This document shows positions 1 through 11,082 of a stretch of DNA of 64,000 bases, piece after piece. Numbering within the stretch: the stretch's first letter is position 1; every line of letters starts with the position of its first letter. The position numbers were made by a program, and so were the translations under genes. The notes below the pieces were generated by a model that saw nothing but the letters and a program-made list of their open reading frames with translations, made no database searches and was not told the origin of the DNA. Origin of the DNA: Panulirus ornatus (taxonomy: Eukaryota > Arthropoda > Malacostraca > Decapoda > Palinuridae); the NCBI RefSeq assembly GCF_036320965.1, contig NC_092286.1, forward strand, positions 24,941,977 through 25,005,976. Direction: 5' to 3'.

Positions 1-270
1 GACCCGGGGCCCCCGTTCTGTGGTGACCCGGGGCCCCCGTTCTGTGGTGACCCTCTTCAAAACTTCAGAGACAGAAGGGGGCCCCCTGTTCTGTGGTGAC
101 CCGGGGCCCCCGTTCTGTGGTGACCCTCTTCAAAACTTCAGAGACAGAGGAGGGGGACCCTTCTGTGGTGACCCAGGGCCCCCGCTCTGTGGTGACCCGG
201 GGCCCCCATCTGTGGTGACCCGGGGCCCCCGTCTGTGGTGACCCGGGGCCCCGTTCTGTAGTGACCCTCC
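1..270. repeat. Minisatellite, about 24-bp unit with a longer variant
   Basis: GC-rich array of units carrying gacccggggcccccgttctg followed by tggt. A longer variant containing cttcaaaacttcagagacag occurs twice, 74 bp apart. The array runs off the left edge of the window. The open frame inside it is a repeat artefact. Confidence 0.9.
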
Positions 271-373
271 TGTGAGGCTTGGGTTATTATTATCACCCTT
301 TCCATTTCAACACGACCTTGCTGGTATGTGGAGAGGGTGAGTTTGCTTCACCCTTGTGCCCGGGGCGTTGAAG

Positions 374-1127
374 TGTGACCTCTGTCTGGAGTGGTAGGTG
401 GAAGTTGACTTCCAGTGTGACCTCTGTCTAGACTGCTACCTAGAGGTCGTCCTCGAGTGTGACCTCTGTCTAGTCTGCTACCTGGAGGTCGTCCTCGAGT
501 GTGACCTCTGTCTGGACTGCTACCTGGAGGTCGTCCTCGAGTGTGACCTCTGTCTAGACTGCTACCTGGAGGTCGTCCTCGAGTGTGACCTCTGTCTGGA
601 CTGCTACCTGGAGGTCGTCCTCGAGTGTGACCTCTGTCTGGAGTTGCTTCCTGGAGGTCGTCCTCGAGTGTGACCTCTGTCTGGACTGCTACCCGGAGGT
701 CGTCCTCGAGTGTGACCTCTGTCTGGACTGCTACCTGGAGGTCGTCCTCGAGTGTGACCTCTGTCTGGACTGCTACCTGGAGGTCGTCCTCGAGTGTGAC
801 CTCTGTCTGGACTGCTACCTGGAGGTCGTCCTCGAGTGTGACCTCTGTCTGGACTGCTACCTGGAGGTCGTCCTCGAGTGTGACCTCTGTCTGGACTGCT
901 ACCTGGAGGTCGTCCTCGAGTGTGACCTCTGTCTGGACTGCTACCTGGAGGTCGTCCTCGAGTGTGACCTCTGTCTGGACTGCTACCTGGAGGTCGTCCT
1001 CGAGTGTGACCTCTGTCTGGACTGCTACCTGGAGGTCGTCCTCGAGTGTGACCTCTGTCTGGACTGCTACCTGGAGGTCGTCCTCGAGTGTGACCTCTGT
1101 CTGGACTGCTACCTGGAGGTCGTCCTT
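374..1127. repeat. Minisatellite, 42-bp unit, about 18 copies
   Basis: Regular 42-bp units with the core gtgtgacctctgtctggact and the second half ctacctggaggtcgtcctcg. Because 42 is divisible by three, frames stay open on both strands and read as 14-residue peptide repeats. The first units (374-470) and the one near 630 are most diverged, and the 3' units are almost identical, which suggests recent amplification at that end. Every unit holds TGACCT. Confidence 0.95.
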
Positions 1128-1425
1128 CGTCTCGTCAAAATAATTGACCCTCACTCTTGACCTCATGACAAGTTTATCATAAATGATAATGATAAAAAAA
1201 ATAAAGTCTTCATTATTCCCATGGGCCAGTCGACCTCCCCTGACCTCCTCTGGTGATTGGAGGTCAGGGGTGAACAGGGGGTCAACTGACAGTGGTCAAG
1301 GTCGTGTGCCAACTACTGTTGTCACCTAATCATGTCTTCCATGGTTCACCATGAGCTAAATCGTCATGCAAAGATACACTCAACTCCAGTGACCTTGACA
1401 CGAATATTGCTATTATGAGTCAAAA

Positions 1426-1428
<3 letters not shown>
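1128..1428. other. Unique interval without a recognisable gene
   Basis: Mixed-composition sequence between an array and an AT tract. It contains a perfect 12-bp inverted repeat (cccctgacctcc at 1237-1248 and its complement at 1259-1270, loop 10). No credible open frame or splice-bounded exon was seen. Confidence 0.6.

Positions 1429-1507
<79 letters not shown>
1429..1507. repeat. (AT)n microsatellite
   Basis: About 39 uninterrupted AT dinucleotides, directly abutting the left end of a palindromic dispersed element. Confidence 0.97.
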
Positions 1508-1508
<1 letters not shown>

Positions 1509-1682
1509 CTATGAGTCCACGGGGAAAATGAAACACGAAAAGTTCCCAAGTGCACTTTCGTGTCATAATCACATCATCATCAGGGGAGACACAAGAGAGA
1601 AATATAACAGTCAGTTGATATACATCGAAGAGACGAAGCTACGACGCCATTTGGTAAACATGTTTACCAAATGGCGTCCTAG

Positions 1683-1683
<1 letters not shown>
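1508..1683. mobile_element. Palindromic foldback element (family A), truncated copy
   Basis: Left arm begins tcctatgagtccacgggg and runs through gtgcactttcgtgtcataat and cagttgatatac to ccatttggtaaaca. At 1660/1661 it meets its own reverse complement with no loop (tgtttaccaaatgg). The right arm is lost after 1683, where a CA microsatellite begins. I see no coding capacity. A non-autonomous foldback or MITE-like element is the best guess. Other copies lie at 3535-3725, 27959-28193, 33134-33320 and 56951-57329. Confidence 0.75.

Positions 1684-1719
<36 letters not shown>
1684..1719. repeat. (CA)n microsatellite
   Basis: About 18 CA dinucleotides replacing the right arm of the adjacent foldback element. 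Confidence 0.95.
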
Positions 1720-1722
<3 letters not shown>

Positions 1723-1887
1723 GAGCAGAAAGGGACGCAAACAACACCATTAGACAGTTGGGTCATTTCCAGGTTCTTTGTGGTAATGGAAGAGATGGTT
1801 GCTGAGAAGGAACAGAGATACAGTAAAGGGAAAAGAGTGGAACAGTGGACGGAGGAAGGGGAAGACCGTAAGATACAGTGAAGGGAA

Positions 1888-3094
1888 AGGCTCGAGCAAT
1901 AACAGTGGAAGGGGCGACTGTAGGATACAGTAACAGTGGAAGGGGCGACTGTAAGATACAGTAACAGTGGAAGGGGCGACTGTAAGATACAGTAACAGTG
2001 GAAGGGGCGACTGTAAGATACAGTAACAGTGGAAGGGGTGACTGTAGGATACAGTAACAGTGGAAGGGGCGACTGTAAGATACAGTAACAGTGGAAGGGG
2101 CGACTGTAAGATACAGTAACAGTGGAAGGGACGACTGTAAGATACAGTAACAGTGGAAGGGGCGACTGTAAGATACAGTAACAGTGGAAGGGGCGACTGT
2201 AAGATACAGTAACAGTGGAAGGGGCGACTGTAAAATACAGTAACAGTGGAAGGGGCGACTGTAAGATACAGTAACAGTGGAAGGGGCGACTGTAAGATAC
2301 AGTAACAGTGGAAGGGGCGACTGTAGGATACAGTAACAGTGGAAGGGTGAACTTTAGGATACAGAAACAGTGGAAGGGGCGACTGTAAGATACAGTAACA
2401 GTGGAAGGGCCGACTGTAAGATACAGTAACAGTGGAAGGGGCGACTGTAAGATACAGTAACAGTGGAAGGGGTGACTGTAAGATACAGTAACAGTGGAAG
2501 GGGTGACTGTAGGATACAGTAACAGTGGAAGGGTGAACTTTAGGATACAGAAATAGTGGAAGGGGCGAATGTAAGATACAGTAACAGTAAGAAGGGCCGA
2601 CTGTAAGATATAGTCACAGTGGAAGGGGTGACTGTAACATACAGTAATAGTGGAGGGCGACTGTAAGATACAGTAACAGTGGAAAGGGCGACTGTAAGAT
2701 ACAGTAACAGTGGAAGGGACGACTGCAAGATACAGTAAGAAGGGGCGACCGTAAGATACAGTAACAGTGGAAGGGGTGACTGTAAGATACAGTAACAGTG
2801 GAAGGGGTGACTGTAAGATACAGTAACAGTGGAAGGGGTGACTGTAAGATACAGTAACAGTGGAAGGGGTGACTGTAAGATACAGTAACAGTGGAAGGGG
2901 TGACTGTAAGATACAGTAAGAAGGGCCGACTGTAAGATACAGTAACAGTGGAAGGGGTGATTGTAAGATACAGTAACAGTGGAAGGGCCGACTGTAAGAT
3001 ACAGTAACAGTGGAAGGGGTGATTGTAAGATACAGAAACAGTGGAAGGGGTGACTGTAATATACAGTAAGAAGGGGCGACTGTAAGATACAGTA
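1888..3094. repeat. Minisatellite, 31-bp unit, about 39 copies
   Basis: Units built on ggaaggggcgactgtaagat followed by acagtaacagt. Some units are shortened to acagtaagaagggg. Three units make 93 bp, so a minus-strand frame reads for hundreds of residues through the array and into the neighbouring real exon candidate. The long frame is not evidence of a protein. Confidence 0.95.
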
Positions 3095-3113
3095 ACACAC
3101 GAGCAAGACTTAC

Positions 3114-3365
3114 CGAGAAGTTACCATATCCCAGATGGTCACACGAACACTGGCATTTCAGAATGTGTTCTTTTATGTCCTTCGGTAGATCGTCCAGACT
3201 TCGGCTCAGGCGAGACCCGGCAGGAGGCGCCCCGTGGTTGTGGTTGTAGGGGCGGTTGTGGCCGTAGTTGTAGGCGTGGTTGTGGGTGCCGGCGGGCCCC
3301 AGGGGGTCGGGCGAACGGCCCAGGGCGGTGGTCAGGCGCTCCTCCACGCTCAACAGCTTTGGCAG
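3114..3365 (-). CDS. Internal exon candidate of an unidentified gene (exon B)
   Basis: A 252-bp (84-codon) minus-strand segment with acceptor gtggtgtttcag just before 3365 and donor gtaagt just after 3114. It is phase 0 at both ends. The peptide starts LPKLLSVEERLTTALGRS, has a His/Asn/Tyr-rich middle (NHAYNYGHNRPYNHNHG), then SRSLDDLPKDIKEHIL and a Cys cluster (KCQCSCDHLGYGNFS). Codon use is GC-rich at third positions and differs from the surrounding repeats. I see no signal peptide, membrane segment or domain I can name. The phase matches the upstream candidate ending at 11083, giving the junction SSDCT|LPKLL with an intron of about 7.7 kb. It looks like an internal piece of a longer protein, perhaps a cytoplasmic tail, but that is a guess. 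Confidence 0.6.
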
Positions 3366-3534
3366 CTGAAACACCACAACACAACACAAAACACAACATT
3401 GTACCTGGAGTTGGCCAGTTCTGGAGTTAGGTTGTTTCTGGGGGCTCCAGGGAATATATGGAGGAGGCAAAGTACAGAAGACCTGGTTTGCTAGAGGTCC
3501 AGCATCCTCAATCCCTATTATATAAGACAGGATA
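3366..3534 (-). other. Putative intron sequence next to exon B
   Basis: Sequence upstream of exon B on the minus strand. It contains a pyrimidine-poor acceptor context (gttgtgttgtggtgtttcag) and no further open frame of note. Confidence 0.4.
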
Positions 3535-3725
3535 CGTTGCCAAGTGCACTTTCGTGTCATAATCACATCATCAGGGGAGATACAAGAGAGAAATATAACA
3601 GTCGGTTGATATATACAAAGAAGCGACGTAGCTAGGACGCCATTTGGTAAACATGTGACTTCCGTCTCCCCTGATGATGATGTGATTATGACATGAAAGT
3701 GCACTTGGGAACTTATCGTGTTTCA
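3535..3725. mobile_element. Palindromic foldback element (family A), internally deleted copy
   Basis: Left arm from gttgccaagtgcactttcgt to ggtaaacatg at about 3656. The right arm resumes only at gtctcccctgatgatgatgt and ends near cttatcgtgtttca. The arm segment between the centre and gtctcccc has been lost. The copy would lie in the intron between the two minus-strand exon candidates. Confidence 0.75.
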
Positions 3726-4386
3726 CAGTCCACACAGAACCAAGGTTCTGGCGAAGTGCTCTGGTCTTAAACACCACTGGAAAAAATGCAGTTCCTTTTA
3801 GCAGCATCAGAAGAAAGAGACAGCAAAGCGAAGACTCAGTCTCCACCCTCCACTACCTCCGGCACCACGCTAGACAGGGAAACAAGTCGGAAAAAAAAAT
3901 ACCTTGCAGGACTAATATGCCAGATCAAAATCTTTATAGAAAAGTTAGTCTGAGGTAGATTGGCTGTGTGACTATGCCAGGCGTCCCCTCACCATAGATA
4001 GGCGTGTGGAAGATAGCCATGTTGAACGATGAGGGAGATAGAAGAAGAGGTTTATTCCATTCGAGAAGAAATTCTGCCGGGATGAAAGGAAGACGTAAAG
4101 AGTACTTAACCTCCCGGTTAATGGAATGTTGACTGATTGCATTCCAAGGATCGTTAAAATTTGGGGTGATTAATTAGATGTGTCTTCTCTTCCTGTATTG
4201 TAACAGAGAGACGAAGGAAGGGCTGTTAATGTCTGTAAGAATCTCCAGGCTCCTTGAAGGCAAAATATAATATATACGTTGTAGATGGAATGGTCATGGA
4301 GGCCGTGTTGGTTCATGAAGCAGCTTCATTCACTGTCTCGAACCACGGGTGGGAAGGGGGGATATTTCTGGCCCAGTGGAAGAGGG

Positions 4387-4387
<1 letters not shown>
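3726..4387. other. Unique interval without a recognisable gene
   Basis: No repeat array and no splice-bounded frame. The short frames here are interrupted and compositionally unremarkable. If the minus-strand gene model is right, this is intronic. Confidence 0.5.

Positions 4388-4459
<72 letters not shown>
4388..4459. repeat. (AT)n microsatellite
   Basis: About 36 AT dinucleotides. Unlike several others in the window, this tract has no recognisable dispersed element at either edge. Confidence 0.97.
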
Positions 4460-4462
<3 letters not shown>

Positions 4463-5173
4463 TTTTTTTCACCCTGATATGAACTCTTTCTCCAGTAAAT
4501 TACAATCTATTCTTTAAAACTTCTCTCGTTTAATAGCTTGTTTTTATGAATACGAAATGCATGACGCCCTTCCGAAACAATACCTTATGGAGCGCCTCGA
4601 AGCAACTTTGTAAAAATTCGAATTTTATGCGCCGTGGAGCTTCGAACACTGCTTCATGGAGGGTTATATGTATGTAAATTGCCATTCTGGGTTTGCTCAA
4701 ATAGAAGTTCACTCGTAGAGTCGTCCAAAATGACTTTACGACTCATTGTTATCAGTTTTCTATATATTATATAAAGGAACATGTTGAAGACCATTTTGTT
4801 AAATTGATTGGAGAAAGGGTCCGTCATCCTGGTCCGTTCACTATTAGAAGACCTTCTGTAAGGGGGGAATGGGGGTGGGGGTGTGTGGTTCGACCCCTGG
4901 CTCGGGTCTGGGGCCCACTGCGATCACCCACTTAGAAATGGGGAAGTAGATATCTGACTGACTATCTGCATTGCGATCTTCACCCCTGGCAGCTGGATAC
5001 AGTGGACTGAGTCATTAGGGAGAGTCGAGGTGGGGCCTGTGAGAGCGGTGCGAGTCGCGACTCACTCTCCCAAGGGAGAGTCAGTCATGGTGGAGAGTGA
5101 CTCTCACTTGGATAGATTTTATTAAACTGTAACATTAACACGGTACAGACCCATACAGTGGCACAACATAACA
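4460..5173. other. Unique interval without a recognisable gene
   Basis: Contains a G-rich stretch near 4862-4885 followed by a tRNA B-box-like ggttcgacccctgg, too isolated to call a SINE. A perfect 12-bp palindrome gagtcgcgactc lies near 5050 amid several gagagtc/gactctc motifs. No supported gene. Confidence 0.5.
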
Positions 5174-5722
5174 CTGACTCATGAGTATTTGACTCACTCA
5201 CAACCCCTGAGTCCTGGACTCACTCACAACACCCTGAGTCCTGCACTCACTCATAACCCCTGAGTCCTGGACTCACTCACAACCCCTGAGTCCTGGACTC
5301 ACTCACAACCCCTGAGTCCTGGACTCACTCACAACCCCTGAGTCCTGGACTCACTCACAACCCCCTGAGTCCTGGACTCACTCACAACCCACTGAGTCCT
5401 GGACTTACTCACAACCCCTGAGTCCTGGACTCACTCACAACCCCCTGAGTCCTTACTCACAACCCCTGAGTCCTGACTCACTCACAACCCCCTGAGTCCT
5501 TACTCACTCACAACCCCCTGAGTCCTTACTCACTCACAACCCCTGAGTCCTGACTCACTCACAACCCCTGAGTCCAGACTCATTCACAACCCCTGAGTTC
5601 TGGACTCACGCACAACCCCCTGAGTCCTGACTCACTCACAACCCCTGAGTCCTGGACTCACTCACAACACCCTGAGTCCTGGACTCACTCACAACACCCT
5701 GAGTCTTGGACTCACTCACACA
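5174..5722. repeat. Minisatellite, about 27-bp unit, about 20 copies
   Basis: Units of ctgagtcctggactcactca followed by caacccc, with 1-7 bp indels (for example gagtccttactcac). The indels give units of 20-28 bp. Confidence 0.92.
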
Positions 5723-5737
5723 AGGACGCACTCTAAG

Positions 5738-6990
5738 GCGTTGACATACACCAACACAGCAACACAATCATACTAACACAGCAACACAATCATACTAACA
5801 CAGCAACACAATCATACTAACACAGCAACACAATCATACTAACACAGCAACACAATCATACTAACACAGCAACACAATCATACTAACACAGCAACACAAT
5901 CATACTAACACAGCAACACAACCATACTAACACAGCAACACAATCATACTAACACAGCAACACAATCATACTAACACAGCAACACAATCATACTAACACA
6001 GCAACACAACCATACTAACACAGCAACACAATCATACTAACACGGCAACACAACCATACTAACACAGCAACACAACCATACTAACACAGCAACACAACCA
6101 TACGAACACAGCAACACAACCATACGAACACAGCAACACAATCATACTAACACAGCAACACAATCATACTAACACAGCAACACAATCATACTAACACAGC
6201 AACACAATCATACTAACACGGCAACACAACCATACTAACACAGCAACACAATCATACTAACACAGCAACACAATCATACTAACACAGCAACACAATCATA
6301 CTAACACAGCAACACAATCATACTAACACAGCAACACAATCATACTAACACAGCAACACAGTCATACTAACACAGCAGCACAATCATACTAACACAGCAA
6401 CACAATCATACTAACACAGCAACACAATCATACTAACACAGCAACACAATAATACTAACACAGCAACACAACCATACTAACACAGCAACACAACCATATT
6501 AACACAGCAACACAACCATACTAACACAGCAACACAACCATACTAATACAGCAACACAATCATACTAACACAGCAACACAATCATACTAACACAGCAACA
6601 CAATCATACTAACACAGCAACACAATCATACTAACACAGCAACACAATCATACTAACACAGCAACACAATCATACTAACACAGCAACACAACCATACTAA
6701 CACAGCAACACAATCATAGTAACACAGCAACACAATCATACTAACACAGCAACACAATCATACTAACACAGCAACACAATCATACTAACACAGCAACACA
6801 ATCATACTAACACAGCAACACAACCATACTAACACAGCAACACAATCATACTAACACAGCAACACAATCATACTAACACAGCAACACAATCATACTAACA
6901 CAGCAACACAACCATACTAACACAGCAACACAATCATACTGATACAGTAACACAGACACACTAATACAGCAATACACCCATACTAATACA
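5738..6990. repeat. Minisatellite, 22-bp unit, about 57 copies
   Basis: Very regular units of catactaacacagcaacaca plus at or ac. Substitutions are concentrated at a few positions (atcata/accata, cagcaa/cggcaa). The last four units (6935 onward) are more diverged, as is usual at an array edge. Confidence 0.95.
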
Positions 6991-7182
6991 GCAGCACAAT
7001 ACAGCAACACATCACACAGGGTGTGGCACAGATTTTTGCAAAACGTGTTTCCCTTTGGCATCTCTTTGGCCTCTGTGGCATAGCATCGTCTTTAGCCTGT
7101 CCATCACAGCAGTCGTCAAAAGGGGCGAGTTTCTCCTGTTAGCCTTATTCCCCTCACGACCTTAAACCCTTCCCTCACACTA
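6991..7182. other. Short unique interval
   Basis: Transitional sequence after the 22-bp array. No gene or repeat recognised. Confidence 0.4.
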
Positions 7183-7427
7183 ACCTCGGTCATCACACAC
7201 TCTGTATGTACACACACTCTATACACCCTCCACACACTCTCACCGTCTTAAGCTAACACTCACTCTTTTTCTCGAACTGAACCCACACCGCAACTCAGTC
7301 CAAACCTCGGTCATCACACACACTATATACACACACTCTATACACCCCTCCACACTCCCTCACCGTCTTAAGCTAACACTCACTCTTTTTCTCGAACTGA
7401 ACCCACACCGCAACTCAAAATCCAAAC
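7183..7427. repeat. Two-copy tandem duplication, 122-bp unit
   Basis: The segment beginning cctcggtcatcacacac at 7183 recurs at 7305 and carries the same ccgtcttaagctaacactca and ctcgaactgaacccacaccg blocks. The copies differ by small indels only. Confidence 0.85.
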
Positions 7428-7437
7428 CTGGACAATC

Positions 7438-7466
7438 AGGTTAGGTTGGGTTTAGGTTAGGTTAGC
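7438..7466. repeat. Interstitial telomere-like TTAGG cluster
   Basis: The tract ggttaggttgggtttaggtt continuing aggttag contains about five TTAGG-type units, one mutated to TTGGG. TTAGG is the usual arthropod telomere repeat. The tract is short and could have arisen by chance or at a break repair. Confidence 0.45.
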
Positions 7467-7489
7467 ATTGACCTGGTTCGATTCAGATA

Positions 7490-7496
<7 letters not shown>

Positions 7497-7554
<58 letters not shown>
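7497..7554. repeat. (GA)n microsatellite
   Basis: About 29 GA dinucleotides. Confidence 0.97.
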
Positions 7555-7557
<3 letters not shown>

Positions 7558-7850
7558 GTCTCCCTGTCTCTTTCTAAAATTCTCTATTTCTCTAAACATT
7601 GCGGAACTCAGCCGTGCATTAAGATCAACAGGTCTGCCATAGCCCACAACCTCTGCTCGATCGTGTAAACCACCACAACACAAAATCAACATTAACCCCC
7701 CCAAAATATATATATATATAAATCTACTTCCTAAACTCTCTTAATGGAGAGAGGGAGGGATGTGTATAGGTGATGTGTATAGGTGTCGTGTTCACGTCTC
7801 TTGTGAGCAACGGGGTTCGGACGACTCATAAGAGGTGGACTGACCCCACT

Positions 7851-7851
7851 G

Positions 7852-7907
<56 letters not shown>

Positions 7908-7930
7908 CTCTACTCTACTCTACTCTACTA
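7851..7930. repeat. (CT)n followed by (TACTC)n
   Basis: About 27 CT dinucleotides pass into five TACTC pentamers ending in tatacag. The pyrimidine run with a terminal cag mimics a splice acceptor, but no donor follows. Confidence 0.95.
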
Positions 7931-8139
7931 TACAGGCGTCCATCCAGCCTCCGTTCCTCCACAAGTGTCTTCCTCCCCCGCTGCTTCCCATAGACTCAGT
8001 GTTGAGGGCCAGTTACACGAGGATGACCGTTGTATTTCGCTTCTCCTCCAGCGGCGCTTTCGACCTGTTGAAGAATTCATCTCTTTCTCTTTTCATTCTA
8101 ATTCTTCTTGTATCTGAGGAAGCCTCGCGAGTTCATGAA
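7931..8139. other. Short unique interval
   Basis: Open for about 60 codons on the plus strand after the CT tract, but without a splice donor, a start in context or recognisable protein features. Not called as a gene. Confidence 0.4.
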
Positions 8140-8985
8140 CCAGATGGCCATGATGTGTAGGGTCTGTGTCTGCACGAAATGGACCATGGGTAGGGTCTGT
8201 TTCTGCTCGAATGGGCCATGGGTAGGGCATATTTCTAGCCTAGGTGGCCATGAGTAGGGTATGTTTCCGCATAAAATGGACCATGTGTAGGGTCTGTTTC
8301 TGTACGAAATGGGCCATGTGTAGGGTCTGTTTCTATACGAAATGGGCCATGTGTAGGGTCTGTTTCTGCCGTAGGTGGCCATGGGTAAGGCATGTTTCTA
8401 GCCTAGGGGGCCATGAGTAGGGCATAGTTCTGCCCTAGATGGCCATGAGTAGAGCATGTTTCTAGCCTAGGTGGCCATGAGAAGAGCATGTTTTTAGCCT
8501 AAGTGGCCATGAGTAGGGCACGTTTATGCCCCAGGTGGCCATGAGCAGGGCATGTTTATGCCCCAGGTGCCCATGAGTAGGGCAGTTTATGCCCCAGGTG
8601 GCCATGAGTAGGGCACGTTTATGCCCCAGGTGGCCATGAGTAGGGCACGTTTATGCCCCAGGTGGCCATGAGTAGGGCAGTTTATGCCCCAGGTGGCCAT
8701 GAGTAGAGCATGTTTATACCCCAGGTGGCCATGAGTAGGGCATGTTTATGCCCCAGGTGGCCATGAGTAGGGCACGTTTATGCCCCAGGTGGCCATGAGT
8801 AGGGCAGTTTATGCCCCAGGTGGCCATGAGTAGGGCATGTTTATACCCCAGGTGGCCATGAGTAGGGCACGTTTATGCCCCAGGTGGCCATGAGTAGGGC
8901 AGTTTATGCCCCAGGTGGCCATGAGTAGGGCATGTTTATGCCCCAGGTGGCCATGAGTAGAGCATGTATACCACACATGGCCACC
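8140..8985. repeat. Minisatellite, 31-34-bp unit, about 25 copies
   Basis: Units of tatgccccaggtggccatga then gtagggcacgtt. The left third (8140-8500) is a diverged form with ctgtttctgtacgaaatggg or ttctagcctaggtggccatg. From 8520 onward the units are nearly uniform. Confidence 0.93.
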
Positions 8986-9019
8986 ATGCAGTACGCTAAC
9001 CACTCGTTCTCTTCAAATC

Positions 9020-9122
9020 TCGCCCCATCTTTATCTCCCCATCAGCTCTCCAACTCTTCCCGCCCCATCTTTATCTCCCCATCAGCTCTCCATCTTCTTC
9101 CGCCCCATCTTTATCACCCCGT
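9020..9122. repeat. Short tandem repeat, about 39-bp unit, about 2.6 copies
   Basis: The block cgccccatctttatctcccc then atcagctctcca occurs three times, the last truncated and ending in cacccc. Confidence 0.75.
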
Positions 9123-10317
9123 CACCCACGCGGGGCCCTAATCCTCCTCGTAACACAACGTATAAGTAAGGTGTTGTCATTTCCTTCGGCAGAGGGAGCC
9201 TTCCTCTTTATGTTCCAAACCTCATCTCTTTTCACGTCTTCCGCAGAGATGATGATTTACCCGCTTCCAATGCCCGTTCGTTGCCCCCGGCTTCTACACG
9301 TCTTACAGTGAACCTGTAAAGCCTTTATCGTATTTTACATCTCCACGCCTGTCGAACCATTGTGGTTAGGTTAGTTACGAATTGGATCGTATTGTTCACC
9401 TGTTCATTCTGAAACAGACCATTGAAAATCTTTCTAAGTAACTAATCCCAGAGCCTCTTCCGCATGAGACACAATAGTGGTAGGTGGGGGGCGGTGATGG
9501 CCTAATATATCTGTGATGGGAATATTCAATATTGATATCTAGACTGAACACGCCACAGGTCTTGTCTCTATCCGTGGCGCCTGGGTGATGGAATCCCAAT
9601 TTCTAAAGGAGAAAGAGTCATATGTCGACGGAAACTCGGGGTGTGAAGATCCTCATTGCCTGGGAGGTGGTGAGTAAAATGTTTGATGAGGGGTGAGGAA
9701 AAGGAGTTGGAGGAGGTCCCATTGCGAATATTGACATTTGAGGGAGAGTGGGAATGGCGTGTGAGGGTGGAGACATGAGCTAGCATCAGAAAGGACCATC
9801 ACAGTCCACTATATAGATGGTTTGTGGATGAGTGACTGAAATCCACCATGAATAAAGACGTCTCGCTCCTTCATCCTCGTCTGGCAAACATCCTTTCGCG
9901 TGGGCCAACTTTTCCAAAACTGATGCATGGAAAAAAAAATCGGCTTCCAAAAGAGAAAATGCCATCTCGAGGCGGAACTAATAACACCTGAGAACGATGA
10001 AGAGTGGGATTTGCTGACACATGCTGGCAGGAGGAAGGAGACTCGCACATTTTTCTGATTACAATTTCAAATTAGATTTTCTTGAGGATATGTCTTGAAT
10101 GGACACTCGTATTGAATTCATGCTCGTTCACTGTTTCCTGCGTGATTGAGACTGCGTCAGGACCAGGCGAAGAATGGCTTGTTTACATCATGTAGTTGTC
10201 ATGTATGATATTCCAAGCCACAGTCCTGTGTCCACAGCCAAGCCTCACATAACCTTTCTGTACCTTCATTTGACCTGTATATAGGCCCTGGTTAAGCCCA
10301 TTGATAGTACGTTGTTC
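9123..10317. other. Unique interval of about 1.2 kb, no supported gene
   Basis: Several short minus-strand frames occur (for example 9568-9786 and 9809-10048). None shows a conserved domain, splice-bounded structure or coding-like composition. A second small ggttaggttag motif lies near 9366. The interval may be intron of the minus-strand gene model. Confidence 0.5.
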
Positions 10318-10992
10318 CCGGTATACCACATCTCCCTAGTTTACTCTATCCCGTGTATGCCGTTCACCCTCTTGCATGTTTAGGCCCCGAACACTAAAAA
10401 TCTTTTTCAATACATCCTTCCATACCAAATTAGGTGCACCCTTTCTCCTTGTCCCCTCCACTTCTGACACAGTTATATCCTCTAGGTCAACCTCTCCTCA
10501 CTCATCTTCCCCATATGTCCAAACCATTCCAGTACTTTTACCTTCACCTCTCAATCTCTCTTCACTCATCCTCTCCATATGTCCAAACCATTTCAGCACA
10601 TTTATCTTCACTTCTCTCCAACATGCTCCGCTTACAACCAAACCTTCCTCTTACCATGTCATTCCCTGTTTGATCAATCCTCCTCACACTGTGTATTGTC
10701 CTCATACATTCCATTTCCAATTCACCAACCTTCATCAAGTGTTCGTGCAGTCAGGAGCCACACGCCTCGCGTCCTCACTACTGGACCAAGAAACTTGCTC
10801 ATCTTTGCCCTCACACACAATGACCTCACTTTCTCCACACTCCTTCAGCTCACATTTGCCCCCCTCAACCACTTTAGCTTCTATAGTTCCATCTGCTCTC
10901 ATGGCCACTCCCAGGTATCTAAGACACGCCACCTCCTTCATCTTCTCCTCACTCCAAACTCCCATTCAGACCAACTCTTCTCTCTTCCACGA
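10318..10992 (-). mobile_element. Non-LTR retrotransposon 3' fragment, degraded
   Basis: Minus-strand relic matching the 3' third of the longer copy at 48232-50686. Shared blocks are ccggtataccacat at the 3' end, tgcatgtt(t/c)aggccccga, and a frame reading CLRYLGVAMRADGTIEAKV, which corresponds to the region after the reverse transcriptase palm. It has stops and a local duplication around 10500-10600. This copy has no AT tract at its 3' end. Confidence 0.8.
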
Positions 10993-11082
10993 GTGACCAG
11001 CATCTTTGCACACAACGTCCTTTCAGAGTGACCTATATCAGCTGGCTGGAAAGACAAAGAAAACGGGATCACAGATACTCAC

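Noticed and set aside
348..1166. 272-codon minus-strand frame over the 42-bp array, read as a repeat protein
   Set aside because: The array is open on both strands because its unit is 42 bp. There is no start context, splice signal or non-repeat domain, and units vary without a synonymous bias that I can see.
5738..6990. CRISPR-like regular array
   Set aside because: There are no unique spacers. It is a simple 22-bp tandem repeat, and the window is eukaryotic. The same reasoning applies to the other arrays.
7770..8117. Plus-strand frame after the CT tract with an acceptor-like tatacag, considered as an exon
   Set aside because: The pyrimidine tract is a microsatellite, no donor follows and the peptide shows no recognisable features.
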